Source of the DNA: Shewanella putrefaciens
GTDB lineage: Bacteria; Pseudomonadota; Gammaproteobacteria; Enterobacterales; Shewanellaceae
Direction of reading: 5' to 3'
NCBI RefSeq assembly: GCF_016406325.1
Contig: NZ_CP066370.1
Coordinates: 2,170,001-2,234,000, forward strand
DNA length: 64,000 nucleotides
Under the pieces are notes generated by a model. It worked only from the letters and a program-made list of their open reading frames with translations. It ran no database searches and had not been told where the DNA came from. A program made the position numbers and the translations under genes. This document shows, one piece after another, positions 39,101 to 47,354 of this stretch (its first letter is position 1; the number at the start of each line of letters is the position of its first letter).

Positions 39101-39527
39101 AAAAGTTATAGTAAAAATGGTATTTACCATTGGCTAACTTTTTAATATCAGGCGCCCACGACCCAATAAAGCCTCCCGTCCATGCTGTACCTTCTGCGAT
39201 TTCAGTTGCATACGTATTAAACAAACTGCTGGTCTCTACCCCATCAAGCGCAATTTGAGTCCAACTGATAAGATCCTTTGAACTTGCAACAGCAAGGTGA
39301 GAACCAAACACATAGTAGGTGCCATCGGTATCTTTGATGATCGAAGGATCATGGACAACCACATCAGTGTAATTCACATCACCAGAAAGGGTTGGGTTGG
39401 CAAAGGTTATTGGAGGCGGAAGTGTAAAGGTATTTGTGTCGTTAGCACTGTTGCTACTGTCGTCCCCACCACAGGAAGCAAGCGCTAAAATCAATCCTAC
39501 AGACACGAATGAGCGTTGAAGCACCAT
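36189..39527 (-). CDS. Multidomain lipoprotein GH43 endo-1,5-alpha-L-arabinanase
   Basis: A 1112-residue surface or outer-membrane lipoprotein (lipobox LASC, Cys19, followed by GG) predicted to cut arabinan chains. Domain order as seen: GH43 five-bladed propeller (about 45-400) with D60 in VHDPS, D203 in NAIDPAIF and E256 in SPIEGSYV as candidate catalytic residues; a C-terminal arabinanase beta domain (about 410-510). Then come an atrophied Ig-like domain (about 520-600, INWVSSDEGVIRTDGT), a LamG/concanavalin-like domain (605-810), a second Ig-like domain (830-905) and a second LamG domain (910-1110). The paired LamG domains probably bind polysaccharide. It is divergent from the TonB-dependent receptor; a candidate AraR half-site lies upstream. 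Confidence 0.87.
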   Translation of the reverse strand: MVLQRSFVSVGLILALASCGGDDSSNSANDTNTFTLPPPITFANPTLSGDVNYTDVVVHDPSIIKDTDGTYYVFGSHLAVASSKDLISWTQIALDGVETSSLFNTYATEIAEGTAWTGGFIGSWAPDIKKLANGKYHFYYNFCAGPVESDCVSRSYLGVATSDKIMGPYVNQGLFLKSGHEGAENPGVNGKDYSGYTDPNAIDPAIFYDKDGGLWMTYGSYSGGIWVLQLDPTTGKPLDGQGYGTKIMGGDYSPIEGSYVIYSPKSEYYYMFTSFGGYEQNDGYNIRIARAKTPNGPYVDASGKDMIDVTGNAEMIAPYGAKLMGSFLFDAHPGDVGTDIGYMSPGHNSAFYDANTGKYFLVFHTRFPETGEGHSVRVHEMFMNSDGWLVASPQRYAAINGENIVDELDIQGAYKFINHAKDINTKPHKSVHIQLKRTWTNKGAITGDVTGTYVQTDDSHITLTLDDLGTFEGVLAWQWDPNQAKLMPTFSAMSSDGVSIWGTKLADKTTDQILTDTVNGISVVSEATTDSILLPTEGTHGATINWVSSDEGVIRTDGTIIRPNAGEGDKVITLTATVMVNGKKVTKTFQVTVYARKAYNRIAYYRFENNLNDTLGLFAAGQPTGDRIFKPAESVGYSIGLEGQALSLDGAHGVLLPSGIISSYEYTVSFWANPSVITQFTTAFFGAVNEQAAEDGSKFSNSWISMLPQGWDGNAMFWSNGSAWFNGVTGERIAENTWSHLAFSVKNGLVNVYINGIEKFSQGNLADFFTGNEGVFALGVNYWDIPYNGLLDELKVYEAALTAEEVKALDIDKLPDSELLASAVDILDLGDLTAVRKDLILPVTGPYAAAITWASSDPTTIDHKGGVNQPSRDETDKVVTLTATLKLGQATQTKVFTATVKSKAPPTPIAVYSFEDNLIDSTANFGAGNVVGKLIGTTGGTISYAAGAVGKAAVFDGASGIELPNNLIKDNTYSVSLWLNPKVLNKYTTALFAYASTSSWTSILPGGQNDYERLVLWSGEAWYDGRTGYVMPKDQWSHMVYTVNAGDVKVYVNGNLMFTGANFPNVFSAPTTKFAVGVNFWDVPFSGSIDEIKFYDEVVTEQDVKELFDESK

Positions 39528-39604
39528 GAGCGTCGATCCTTTTATTGTTGTGTTTGAATATTAAGGTTAGTTGTTAATCAATTTCATCACTACATTATGT
39601 AATA

Positions 39605-39612
39605 CAATACTA
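39605..39612 (-). promoter_or_regulatory. Candidate AraR half-site before endo-arabinanase
   Basis: On the minus strand TAGTATTG, one base off the TAGTATKA half-site repeated at other promoters of the locus. It lies about 80 bases before the start codon. Confidence 0.4.
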
Positions 39613-39880
39613 CTGTAACACCAAAGTTAAAAGTAGCATTCTTAAAATAGAAGTAAATATGTTGTGACAGGAATTTCCTGTATTTGATGTCTGGATTAAC
39701 CTGACCTTGGCGATTACAGCGGGTTTACGACTTTAGTCTAATAAGATGATCTCTATACATCACAAAACAAATAATAACCAGCAAATACATAATGATAAGT
39801 TATTTATCCATTAAATAAATTACGGATGATAAATGTGACATTAATTAGCAATTGCATAAATCAACAAGTTGACACATCAA

Positions 39881-39899
39881 TAGTCATACAATATGATTT
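39881..39899 (+). promoter_or_regulatory. Candidate AraR palindrome before TonB receptor
   Basis: TAGTCATA, a three-base centre, then TATGATTT. Six of eight arm positions are symmetric and the core TCATA-CAA-TATGA is perfect. It has the same 8-3-8 layout as the site at 61294-61312. Confidence 0.5.
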
Positions 39900-40100
39900 T
39901 AACAGTTGTCATACATTGTTAACTTTGCACTCATCGGCAGTTCAATCCCCTTTACGGTGCAAGGTGTGTTATCAAACTCTTAACTTTTCAGGGGCACAGT
40001 TGGGGAAGTCGGTGACTTTGAAGTGGGATAAAAAGACCGGGACGTCAGTGGGTGTCTTAGGCTTACCGGGTCAAATAATAAACTACCGGAGATTAACTAG

Positions 40101-42935
40101 ATGTTTAAACAGACTTATTTGGCAAGTGCGATCATTCTCGCACTCACAAGCCAAGCTACGTTTGCGGCAAATAATGATATTGCACCACAGGATCAGGTAG
40201 AAGTTGAGTCTACGACTCAAGAAGAAACACAAGCCGATAACCCACGACCGAATGAAGAAGCCATGGAAATCATTCAAATCCAAGGTATTCGTGGCAGTTT
40301 AAATAAAGCTGTAGAACTTAAACGTCAAAATGTTCAGGTAGTTGAAGCGATTATCGCTGAAGATATTGGTAAATTTCCCGACAATAACGTGGTTGAAGCA
40401 CTGCAACGAGTGACTGGGGTACAAGTCACTGATCGTGCCTCAGGTGAAGTTAACACCGTGAGTATTCGGGGTTTAACCGATGTCACAACAACCGTTAATG
40501 GTCGTCAAATTTTCACCGCCGCAGGCCGTGAAGTCGCTATTGCCGATATTCCAGCGGCATTACTGGGCAGTGTAGAAGTATTTAAAACGCGTTCATCCTC
40601 GCAAGTCGGCAGTGGTATTGCGGGTCAAATTGATATTCGCACCCATCGACCTTTTGATTTTAGTGATAGTAAAGTCAGTGTCGCGGCTAAAGGCATATAT
40701 TCAGATCAACCCGATAAAGTCGATCCAGCATTGAGTGCTCTGGTCAGTGACCGCTGGGATACCGCAATCGGTGATGTCGGAGCGCTGTTAAACGTATCTT
40801 ATATTCGAACTAATTATAATGACCAAGTTGTCTCCCCTGGTGCCTCATTACCCTACTCTGCAGAAACGGGTCTGTTAGTTAATGATGCCTATTGGACACG
40901 AGGTCTCGCTCACGGCCTAGATACCACAAAAGGCGCACTCATTAACGGTGAAGAATACCTGTTAATGCGAGATGCTATTTTCCAAAATATGAATGTTGGT
41001 GAGCGCGAACGCCCTGCGCTTAATCTGTCTTTACAGTGGGCGCCGACTGATAATTCAGAATACTTATTTGAAGCATTTTATAATGGCTATCGTAACAATA
41101 GTGCCAACGCCATGCTTTTTAGTAACGTAGATTCGGCTGATAATTGGAGTCAAGTTATTGATAATGGAATTGAAATATATGATGGCACCAATGTGGTTAA
41201 ATCGAGAACGGCCTATAACGTGGGAGGCTTTAGTAGTTCAGATCACAGCCACAACAGCACCGATAGCTATGTATTTGCCTTAGGTGGTAAATGGGATCTG
41301 GATGATGTGACCTTAAAATCTGAGGTTGTCTATCAAACCAGTACCTATGAATCATCGTTCATCGCGATGCGAGGGATCAGTGCTAACAGTAACAAAAAGT
41401 TCTACGGAGTGGATGTTGATTACAATAATAAAAGTGGCGGTGTACCAAGCTGGGCTTATTTAGATGATCCAAGTACTGCGATTAATGAATCTGATTTATC
41501 CCAATTAGCGTTGTGGCAAACCTCTAATATGTATGACAGCGGAACCAAGGATGAAGGCGACTCGGTAGCTTGGACCTTAAATGGTGATTACTATCTCGAT
41601 TACAGCATCTTCACCAAAATGAAATTTGGTACTCGTGTCGAAAAACGGGGAGCCAAACACGGCCTCTATGATGCTGGTGCATTAGATAAAAATATTAAGT
41701 TTACTGATCTTGACCCCAACATGTTTACTGTTGCCTCTGGCTTCTTTGATGGTCGCGGTAATGTTCCCACAAACTGGGCGCTGGTAGATGGCAACTATCT
41801 ATATGCTAACCGCGCAGCCATTGAGGCTTTATATGGTGCTGATGCAGATGCATTGGCAATGTATACAAACTACGATATCGATGAAACGTCCTATGCGGCT
41901 TATATCCAAAGTGATTTTGAAACCGAGCTATGGGGTAAGCAAGTCGATGGTCAAATAGGTATTCGCTATGAAAAAGCCGATGCCGATATGGATTTTTGGG
42001 AGAGGAAACAAGACACTGTCACTGAAAAGTACTATCTTGAGCATTCATCCGATACTAATGGTAGTTCAGAAATTCTACCAAACCTGATGGTTCGTTTCTG
42101 GCTAACCGATGAATTAGTTGCCCGTTTTTCCTATTCAGAAACCATTCGTAGACCTGCTTTTGGTGATTTGAGTACCGCTATTTCATATGTAGAAGATTTG
42201 ACAAATCTTGGCTTTGGCCAAGCATCCAGTGGTAACTCAAAACTTAAGCCTACGACGTCAAAAAACTATGATTTTTCATTGGAATATTACTTTGGAGAAG
42301 GTTCATCCATCTACGGTACTTATTTCCGCCGTGATATCGAAGGGTTTGTGTATAACTCAACAACCACAACGACACGCGAAGTTGATGGTGAAATCAAAAC
42401 TTACCTATTAAGCCGACCAGATAACTCTTCTAACGGCGAGCTAACTGGCTTTGAACTTGGCACAGTATATTTCCCTGAAAATCTGCCTAGTTATCTTGAT
42501 GGCATTGGTACTCAGATGAGTGCAACCTTTTTGGATTCTAGCCAAGACATTCCGGAATACGATAGCAAGACTGGTGAAAAAACAGGATCGACTACCAGAG
42601 AATTGTTCGGCGTTTCCGACACATCTTGGAGTGCAATATTGATTTATGACAAAGAAGTGTACAGTGCCCGCTTGTCTTACACTTGGCGTGATAAATTCTT
42701 AAATGCATACGATGCGGGAAGTTTTGCTATGCCACGGGGTATCTATCGTAAGCCAGAGCAAAGTTTAGACTTCCAGTTTAGCTACAACTTAATGGATGAT
42801 TTGGTGTTGACCTTCGATGCAACCAATATTCTTGATGATGTGTACCAAGAATACTATGAGGACTCAGTGCTCTTTAACCGTACAAATAGTATCTATACCC
42901 GCACATTTGCATTAGGCGTTCGCTACTCGTTCTAA
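40101..42935 (+). CDS. TonB-dependent outer-membrane receptor (arabino-oligosaccharide uptake)
   Basis: Outer-membrane beta-barrel of 944 residues that imports large substrates with TonB energy. It has a signal peptide (1-22, ending TFAA), a TonB box-like EIIQIQGIRG near residue 53, a plug domain with LQRVTGVQVTDRASGEVNTVSIRG, and a barrel ending in a C-terminal aromatic residue (LGVRYSF). This matches the Xanthomonas/Caulobacter carbohydrate receptor subfamily. GGAG lies before the ATG. Facing the endo-arabinanase and flanked by arabinosidases, it is the likely entry route for arabino-oligosaccharides (inferred). A terminator follows. Confidence 0.9.
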   Translation: MFKQTYLASAIILALTSQATFAANNDIAPQDQVEVESTTQEETQADNPRPNEEAMEIIQIQGIRGSLNKAVELKRQNVQVVEAIIAEDIGKFPDNNVVEALQRVTGVQVTDRASGEVNTVSIRGLTDVTTTVNGRQIFTAAGREVAIADIPAALLGSVEVFKTRSSSQVGSGIAGQIDIRTHRPFDFSDSKVSVAAKGIYSDQPDKVDPALSALVSDRWDTAIGDVGALLNVSYIRTNYNDQVVSPGASLPYSAETGLLVNDAYWTRGLAHGLDTTKGALINGEEYLLMRDAIFQNMNVGERERPALNLSLQWAPTDNSEYLFEAFYNGYRNNSANAMLFSNVDSADNWSQVIDNGIEIYDGTNVVKSRTAYNVGGFSSSDHSHNSTDSYVFALGGKWDLDDVTLKSEVVYQTSTYESSFIAMRGISANSNKKFYGVDVDYNNKSGGVPSWAYLDDPSTAINESDLSQLALWQTSNMYDSGTKDEGDSVAWTLNGDYYLDYSIFTKMKFGTRVEKRGAKHGLYDAGALDKNIKFTDLDPNMFTVASGFFDGRGNVPTNWALVDGNYLYANRAAIEALYGADADALAMYTNYDIDETSYAAYIQSDFETELWGKQVDGQIGIRYEKADADMDFWERKQDTVTEKYYLEHSSDTNGSSEILPNLMVRFWLTDELVARFSYSETIRRPAFGDLSTAISYVEDLTNLGFGQASSGNSKLKPTTSKNYDFSLEYYFGEGSSIYGTYFRRDIEGFVYNSTTTTTREVDGEIKTYLLSRPDNSSNGELTGFELGTVYFPENLPSYLDGIGTQMSATFLDSSQDIPEYDSKTGEKTGSTTRELFGVSDTSWSAILIYDKEVYSARLSYTWRDKFLNAYDAGSFAMPRGIYRKPEQSLDFQFSYNLMDDLVLTFDATNILDDVYQEYYEDSVLFNRTNSIYTRTFALGVRYSF

Positions 42936-42964
42936 GCTAAAGATTTAGTATCTCGTTCGTTTTA

Positions 42965-42996
42965 AAAAGCTAATCATCTGATTAGCTTTTCTTTTT
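42965..42996 (+). terminator. Terminator of TonB receptor gene
   Basis: Ten-base stem AAAAGCTAAT / ATTAGCTTTT with loop CATCTG, then CTTTTT. Confidence 0.9.
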
Positions 42997-43189
42997 GAGA
43001 TGAGTGTAAGTACAAGCATTTACCTTTTGCTCTACATCACTTTAACGGCTACAGGTCGTTTAGTGGCACAGGCTTTCAATCAAGATAGCTGATAGCGTTG
43101 GATTCCTTTCGTGCAATAACATCCTCTGCTTTGAAAGCCATAGGTGATTTGTTACTGTTAACACCCTCACAGTGACCGAATAGACATTT

Positions 43190-43954
43190 ATGCTCTCATC
43201 GTGGTTTTTCGTTGACACTATCCCTACGGATATTTTTGTACTCTTAATCTTGAGTGCAGGTTTTACATCTTTTTTTACCGCCTGTTTTGGTATTGGCGGT
43301 GGGGTAATGTTGCTCGGCGTTATGGCGCAAGTGCTCCCCCCACAACTGATTATCCCACTCCACGGTGTCGTGCAATTGGGTGCCAATGCGGGACGAGCTA
43401 TTGTCGGTTGGCAGGATATTCAATGGCGATTTATTTACACTTTTCTACCCGGAGCACTGCTAGGAGCTTTACTCGGCAGCCTAGTGTTAGTTGCCCTACC
43501 ACCTTCTATTATGTATCTCACGATTGCGGCTTTTATTCTCTATTCCTGCTGGGGGCCCAAGCTACCGAAACTTGTTTTAGGAACGTTGGGGACATTCATC
43601 GCAGGGGCTATCACCACATTTATTTCTCTTTTTGCTGGAGCGACAGGACCGCTAGTGGCGGCCTTTATTAAACAGCTTGAAGTCGATCGTTTTCGTACTG
43701 TCGCAACCTTTGCAATGGCCATGTCATTGCAACATGGGGTTAAAGTAGCGGTATTTGAAGGAATGGGCATATCCATCGCTGATTGGTGGCCATTGTTGTG
43801 CTGGATGATATTGAGCGGTGCATTAGGCACTTGGATTGGCTTTAACATGCTAAAACGGGTAGCCGATAAATATTTTCAGATGATATTTAGTCTTGTACTT
43901 TCGCTGCTCGCCTTGCGGTTAATTTGGCAAGCACTTAACCAGTGGTCAATTTAA
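43190..43954 (+). CDS. TauE/SafE (TSUP) family membrane transporter
   Basis: A 254-residue integral membrane protein with about eight hydrophobic segments and the family glycine-rich GIGGGVMLLG near residue 35, plus FAGATGPLVAAF in the second half. TSUP proteins export or import small organic anions (sulfonates, sulfite, organic acids). Its place inside the arabinose locus could mean transport of a sugar acid, but it may be a bystander. No ribosome site is obvious before the ATG. Confidence 0.82.
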   Translation: MLSSWFFVDTIPTDIFVLLILSAGFTSFFTACFGIGGGVMLLGVMAQVLPPQLIIPLHGVVQLGANAGRAIVGWQDIQWRFIYTFLPGALLGALLGSLVLVALPPSIMYLTIAAFILYSCWGPKLPKLVLGTLGTFIAGAITTFISLFAGATGPLVAAFIKQLEVDRFRTVATFAMAMSLQHGVKVAVFEGMGISIADWWPLLCWMILSGALGTWIGFNMLKRVADKYFQMIFSLVLSLLALRLIWQALNQWSI

Positions 43955-43957
43955 GAT

Positions 43958-43991
43958 AAAAAAAAAGCAGTAACAGACAAACAGTTACTGC
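43958..43991 (-). terminator. Terminator for the minus-strand GH43 pair
   Basis: Stem GCAGTAAC / GTTACTGC. A run of nine A on the plus side gives a long U tract for transcripts arriving from the 44179 gene. Confidence 0.75.
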
Positions 43992-44178
43992 CAGCACGCC
44001 GAGCAATTAACGCTCAACCAATATGCCGCTAAGCGACCTCAACTTACAACGGCATGTCTAGGGTACGTTGATGTTTCAGGGTTATTTTTTGTCGCTACCT
44101 GCCCTAGATTTTGGTAAATCTGGACCAGAACAAACAAAAATGAATCTCGAAACATCACCCTCCCTAAAATAGTTTGGG

Positions 44179-46065
44179 CTATTTGGTTTTCACCTCCCTG
44201 AAATAGAACTGCTGCGAAATGGTATTCTTCCACACATCCTCAACAATATTGTCGCCATTGGTATAGGACTCGCCCGCGACTTTCATCGACGATCCCCCTT
44301 TGCGCGATACCACTCGAAGGGAACCATTTGGCATAAACTCAGTGCGCCATTCGCTGTCATCTTTATCACAGGCGCCAAGTTGCAAATTACCCTCAACACT
44401 GACTAAGCACTGGGCTTGTTTATTCGCCGTCAGTTGATTTGATTGCAGACGATAATAGCCTTCACTGGTGGATGTTGCGTGCCATTGCTGGCAGGCGTTA
44501 CCTGTGTATTCATATTGGGCGACATTAGCATTCGCCTTTGTGTCACATTGCTGCGCTGAGACTACACGGCCACTGTGGGCATTTACAATTGCAAAATGGG
44601 ATACGGGTTCGATACGCCAGTCTGTACATTCACTAACACGATTTTCACCAGCAACCACAGCCGTATTCTTTTTGCTGCTGCAATTGGCCGCTTGTAGATT
44701 TTTAATCGAGCGCTCATTGGCAAAACGGAACCAGCCATCACGACTCGCATCAACCGACCAACGCTGACAACGGGACGCAACCCAAGGCGCTGCATTCATG
44801 TCCGAGGCCTTTTCATCTTGGCAGTCAGCTTGCGTTAAAAAGGTCCCTTCGGCCACATTAGCAAACCGATATAAACCATCGTTAGCAGGGTCGATAATCC
44901 AAGCACTGGCTTTATCATCACACTGACCAACACTGACTTCTCCTTTCGCATTGGTCACTAAACATTGATTAATATCACGATTGACGATGCGGTATTTCAC
45001 CCCTTCAACTTGGGCTTTTAATGGCCCAAACTCGCCGCTTGGAACAGGTAACTGTTGCTTGTCGGCTAATGGCTCACCAAACTGCGGTAAGCCTTTATCA
45101 TCCCACTTAAAAGGTTGTGCTCTGGCGGCGCGGGTGCCACTACAACCATCTGTGGGTGATGAGTTACCGTGATACACTAACCAATCTTCGCTGCCATCGG
45201 GGGAGGTAAAAAATCCGTGATGGCCTGGGCCATATACGCCATTGGCTTTACTGAAGAAGGGTTTGTCGAATTTTGTCCAAGCAGCAGGATCCATAGGATC
45301 CTCCCCTGTCAGCTCAACAACACCGAGAGAATAATCCTCTGTATTACAAAAACTGGCCGAATGAACGAGGAAAGTGCGTCCATCACGCTGAATAATCTCA
45401 GGCCCTTCATTGACATTTAAGCCTGACTTTTCCCAGTCATAAATGGGCTGAGTGATCACTTTATGATCGCCCGTTACCGTCCAAGGATTGGTCATTTTAG
45501 CGATGAGGTTCACTTGATCTTTACCGTGCCATTCTGACCACAAAAAGTACAACTGCCCCTTGTGCTCTAAGTAACTGCCATCAATATTCCAGTGTTCTGG
45601 CATGGGAGTGCCCTTAAATTTATAGGGCCCCATAGGGTCGCTGCCTTCACTCTCAAGGATATGATTGCGCTGACCATCAAAATTTTCTGCTACACCCGAG
45701 GTATAAATCACATACCAACGCAAACCTTCTGCGGTTTGCATGGGGTGGAATTCAAACGCCCAAAAATTACAGCAACGGGACTTATCATCGTCTGACCAAA
45801 TATTGTGCGCAGGGGCATCGGCAAGCCCTGCTATCGTAGGCGATTTACGCATCACCAATTCAGAGGTCCAAGTGGTCGTCGTCAAATAATAGTTTCCATT
45901 ATTGTATGCAAGCCAAGGATCTGCACCATTACGAAACAATGGGTTGGCAAAGGTTTCACTGGTAATATGATTATCAGCAGGCACAGGTGACGCTTCAACC
46001 ACTCCAGTGCTAAAGCCAAATGTGAGCGCCATCGCGGCCATCAATGTTGTCAGAGAATGCGTCAT
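44179..46065 (-). CDS. Secreted GH43 alpha-L-arabinofuranosidase with ricin-type lectin domains
   Basis: A 628-residue secreted enzyme with a signal peptide (about 1-25). GH43 catalytic propeller covers about 35-330, with D49 (NGADPWLAY), D162 (WNIDGSYLEH) and E220 (NVNEGPEII) as the probable catalytic triad; the layout is that of exo-acting arabinofuranosidases. The remaining 290 residues form tandem beta-trefoil (RICIN-type) repeats, recognisable by recurring Q-W or D-W phrases (RCQRWSVD, ACQQWHATS, CTDWRIEP) and many cysteines; they probably bind arabinan or oligosaccharides. It starts two bases after the endo-arabinanase stop, so the two are an operon. Confidence 0.85.
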   Translation of the reverse strand: MTHSLTTLMAAMALTFGFSTGVVEASPVPADNHITSETFANPLFRNGADPWLAYNNGNYYLTTTTWTSELVMRKSPTIAGLADAPAHNIWSDDDKSRCCNFWAFEFHPMQTAEGLRWYVIYTSGVAENFDGQRNHILESEGSDPMGPYKFKGTPMPEHWNIDGSYLEHKGQLYFLWSEWHGKDQVNLIAKMTNPWTVTGDHKVITQPIYDWEKSGLNVNEGPEIIQRDGRTFLVHSASFCNTEDYSLGVVELTGEDPMDPAAWTKFDKPFFSKANGVYGPGHHGFFTSPDGSEDWLVYHGNSSPTDGCSGTRAARAQPFKWDDKGLPQFGEPLADKQQLPVPSGEFGPLKAQVEGVKYRIVNRDINQCLVTNAKGEVSVGQCDDKASAWIIDPANDGLYRFANVAEGTFLTQADCQDEKASDMNAAPWVASRCQRWSVDASRDGWFRFANERSIKNLQAANCSSKKNTAVVAGENRVSECTDWRIEPVSHFAIVNAHSGRVVSAQQCDTKANANVAQYEYTGNACQQWHATSTSEGYYRLQSNQLTANKQAQCLVSVEGNLQLGACDKDDSEWRTEFMPNGSLRVVSRKGGSSMKVAGESYTNGDNIVEDVWKNTISQQFYFREVKTK

Positions 46066-46067
46066 TA

Positions 46068-47141
46068 TTATTTATTTCCGATTGGGTCAACTAATACACT
46101 TTTATATTGAGTCAGCGCATTTGGATCAACGACAGGCCAACCTTGGGTATTCCATGTTAATTCAGCTATTTTGAGCTTTTGTAAGCCCTTATCCGCAGAC
46201 TCATAGGCGTGGAAAACCAAATAGTCCTTGCCCTCAAACTGGTAAACGCTATTGTGCCCAAGGCCAGGCCAAGCTTTTGTACCGCGAAGCAGCACGGAAC
46301 CGCCACCCTGTGCCATATCTTTACCCTCTTTATCAAGATAAGGGCCAGTGACAGAGGTTGAACGCCCAATCGCTAAATGGTAAGTGCTATCATCGGCGCG
46401 GCAGCAAAGACCGTAGGAAACAAATAGATAGTAATAATCATCTTTTTTGTAGATAAACGGCGCTTCGATTTGTGCAGGGCCGGGTTCGGCATCATTTAGT
46501 AAAGCTGGACGCTCAAGTTTGGCTAAAGTGTGCCACTCTTCTGGTTTAGCAAGGGAGATAAAATCTTGATTGAGCTTCACCAGCTTTAGCCCTTGCCAGA
46601 ATGAACCAAAACTCATCCAAGGCGTGCCCTTTTCATCGACAGTAATATTAGGGTCAATTGCATTCCATGCATCTCGATGGGGAATAGACTCAAGTACCAT
46701 TCCCTTATCAACCCACTGATAATCTTTTGAGTTTTTATCTAACGTCTTGTTAACGGCTACGCCGATCGCGGAAGTGTTTTTACCAAAAGCGGAAATAGAG
46801 TAATAAAGATAAAAATAACCGTCGTGCTCAATAATATCCGGTGCCCATAAATGCCCATTAAAATCCGGAGCCACACCGCGTGCCCATGTAGGCTCAGTAT
46901 CAAATACCCGTCCGGCTAATGTCCAATGCACCTTATCCGTTGAAGCATAATAGGTGATGCCAGGTCCCGTGCTGAAAAGATAATAATTGCCAGCTTCTTT
47001 CGCCATAACAGGATCATGAATACTGACCTGTTTTGCATTAACGCTGCCTATCGAACCCATAAGCCCGATCAACAAGGCACAATGGAGCTTATTCATATGT
47101 CGCTTAAGGTGCTTTCTCGCGGTAATAGAAATACGTAGCAT
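46068..47141 (-). CDS. Secreted GH43 endo-1,5-alpha-L-arabinanase
   Basis: About 357 residues. Signal peptide with a long basic n-region (RISITARKHLKRHMNK) then LHCALLIGLMGSIGSVNA. The GH43 propeller has D near residue 43 (SIHDPVMAK), D near 163 (NAIDPNITVD) and E near 226 (AQIEAPFIY), plus LGHNSVYQFEGKDYLVFHAY, typical of endo-arabinanases. AAGGAG lies five bases before the chosen ATG (47141); another ATG directly precedes it and a third at 47096 would give a shorter signal. It is first in a two-gene operon with the 44179 enzyme and divergent from the GPH symporter. Confidence 0.86.
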   Translation of the reverse strand: MLRISITARKHLKRHMNKLHCALLIGLMGSIGSVNAKQVSIHDPVMAKEAGNYYLFSTGPGITYYASTDKVHWTLAGRVFDTEPTWARGVAPDFNGHLWAPDIIEHDGYFYLYYSISAFGKNTSAIGVAVNKTLDKNSKDYQWVDKGMVLESIPHRDAWNAIDPNITVDEKGTPWMSFGSFWQGLKLVKLNQDFISLAKPEEWHTLAKLERPALLNDAEPGPAQIEAPFIYKKDDYYYLFVSYGLCCRADDSTYHLAIGRSTSVTGPYLDKEGKDMAQGGGSVLLRGTKAWPGLGHNSVYQFEGKDYLVFHAYESADKGLQKLKIAELTWNTQGWPVVDPNALTQYKSVLVDPIGNK

Positions 47142-47193
47142 CATTTCTCCTTAATGAAACGAGATCCCATTCTAACAAAATAGCTATTATGCT

Positions 47194-47223
47194 ATTGTAT
47201 GATGATTAAGGTTATCATACTAT
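47194..47223. promoter_or_regulatory. Candidate AraR operator between endo-arabinanase and symporter
   Basis: Inverted halves ATTGTATGAT (47194-47203) and ATCATACTAT (47214-47223) match at nine of ten positions across a ten-base spacer. The second half contains TAGTATGAT on the minus strand, the half-site seen elsewhere in the locus. It is placed to act on both divergent genes. Confidence 0.5.
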
Positions 47224-47354
47224 CAAGACAAATAAGTAACAATCAACTGCGGAAAATTAACAGCAAGAAAATGTGTTAACATCTGGGGAATGCGATAATA
47301 CGCTGTGCTGACACATTAACTCACTGTTTATAAAAAATATAATAAGGATTTCTG

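Larger units (their letters stand above)
39528..40100. other. Divergent regulatory region, endo-arabinanase / TonB receptor
   Basis: Some 570 AT-rich bases with no gene. It holds the two candidate regulator sites listed separately, and presumably two promoters facing outward. Confidence 0.5.

Noticed and set aside
44039..44233. 64-codon minus-strand frame after the GH43-ricin gene
   Set aside because: It overlaps the end of the GH43 gene in another frame and has no independent support.
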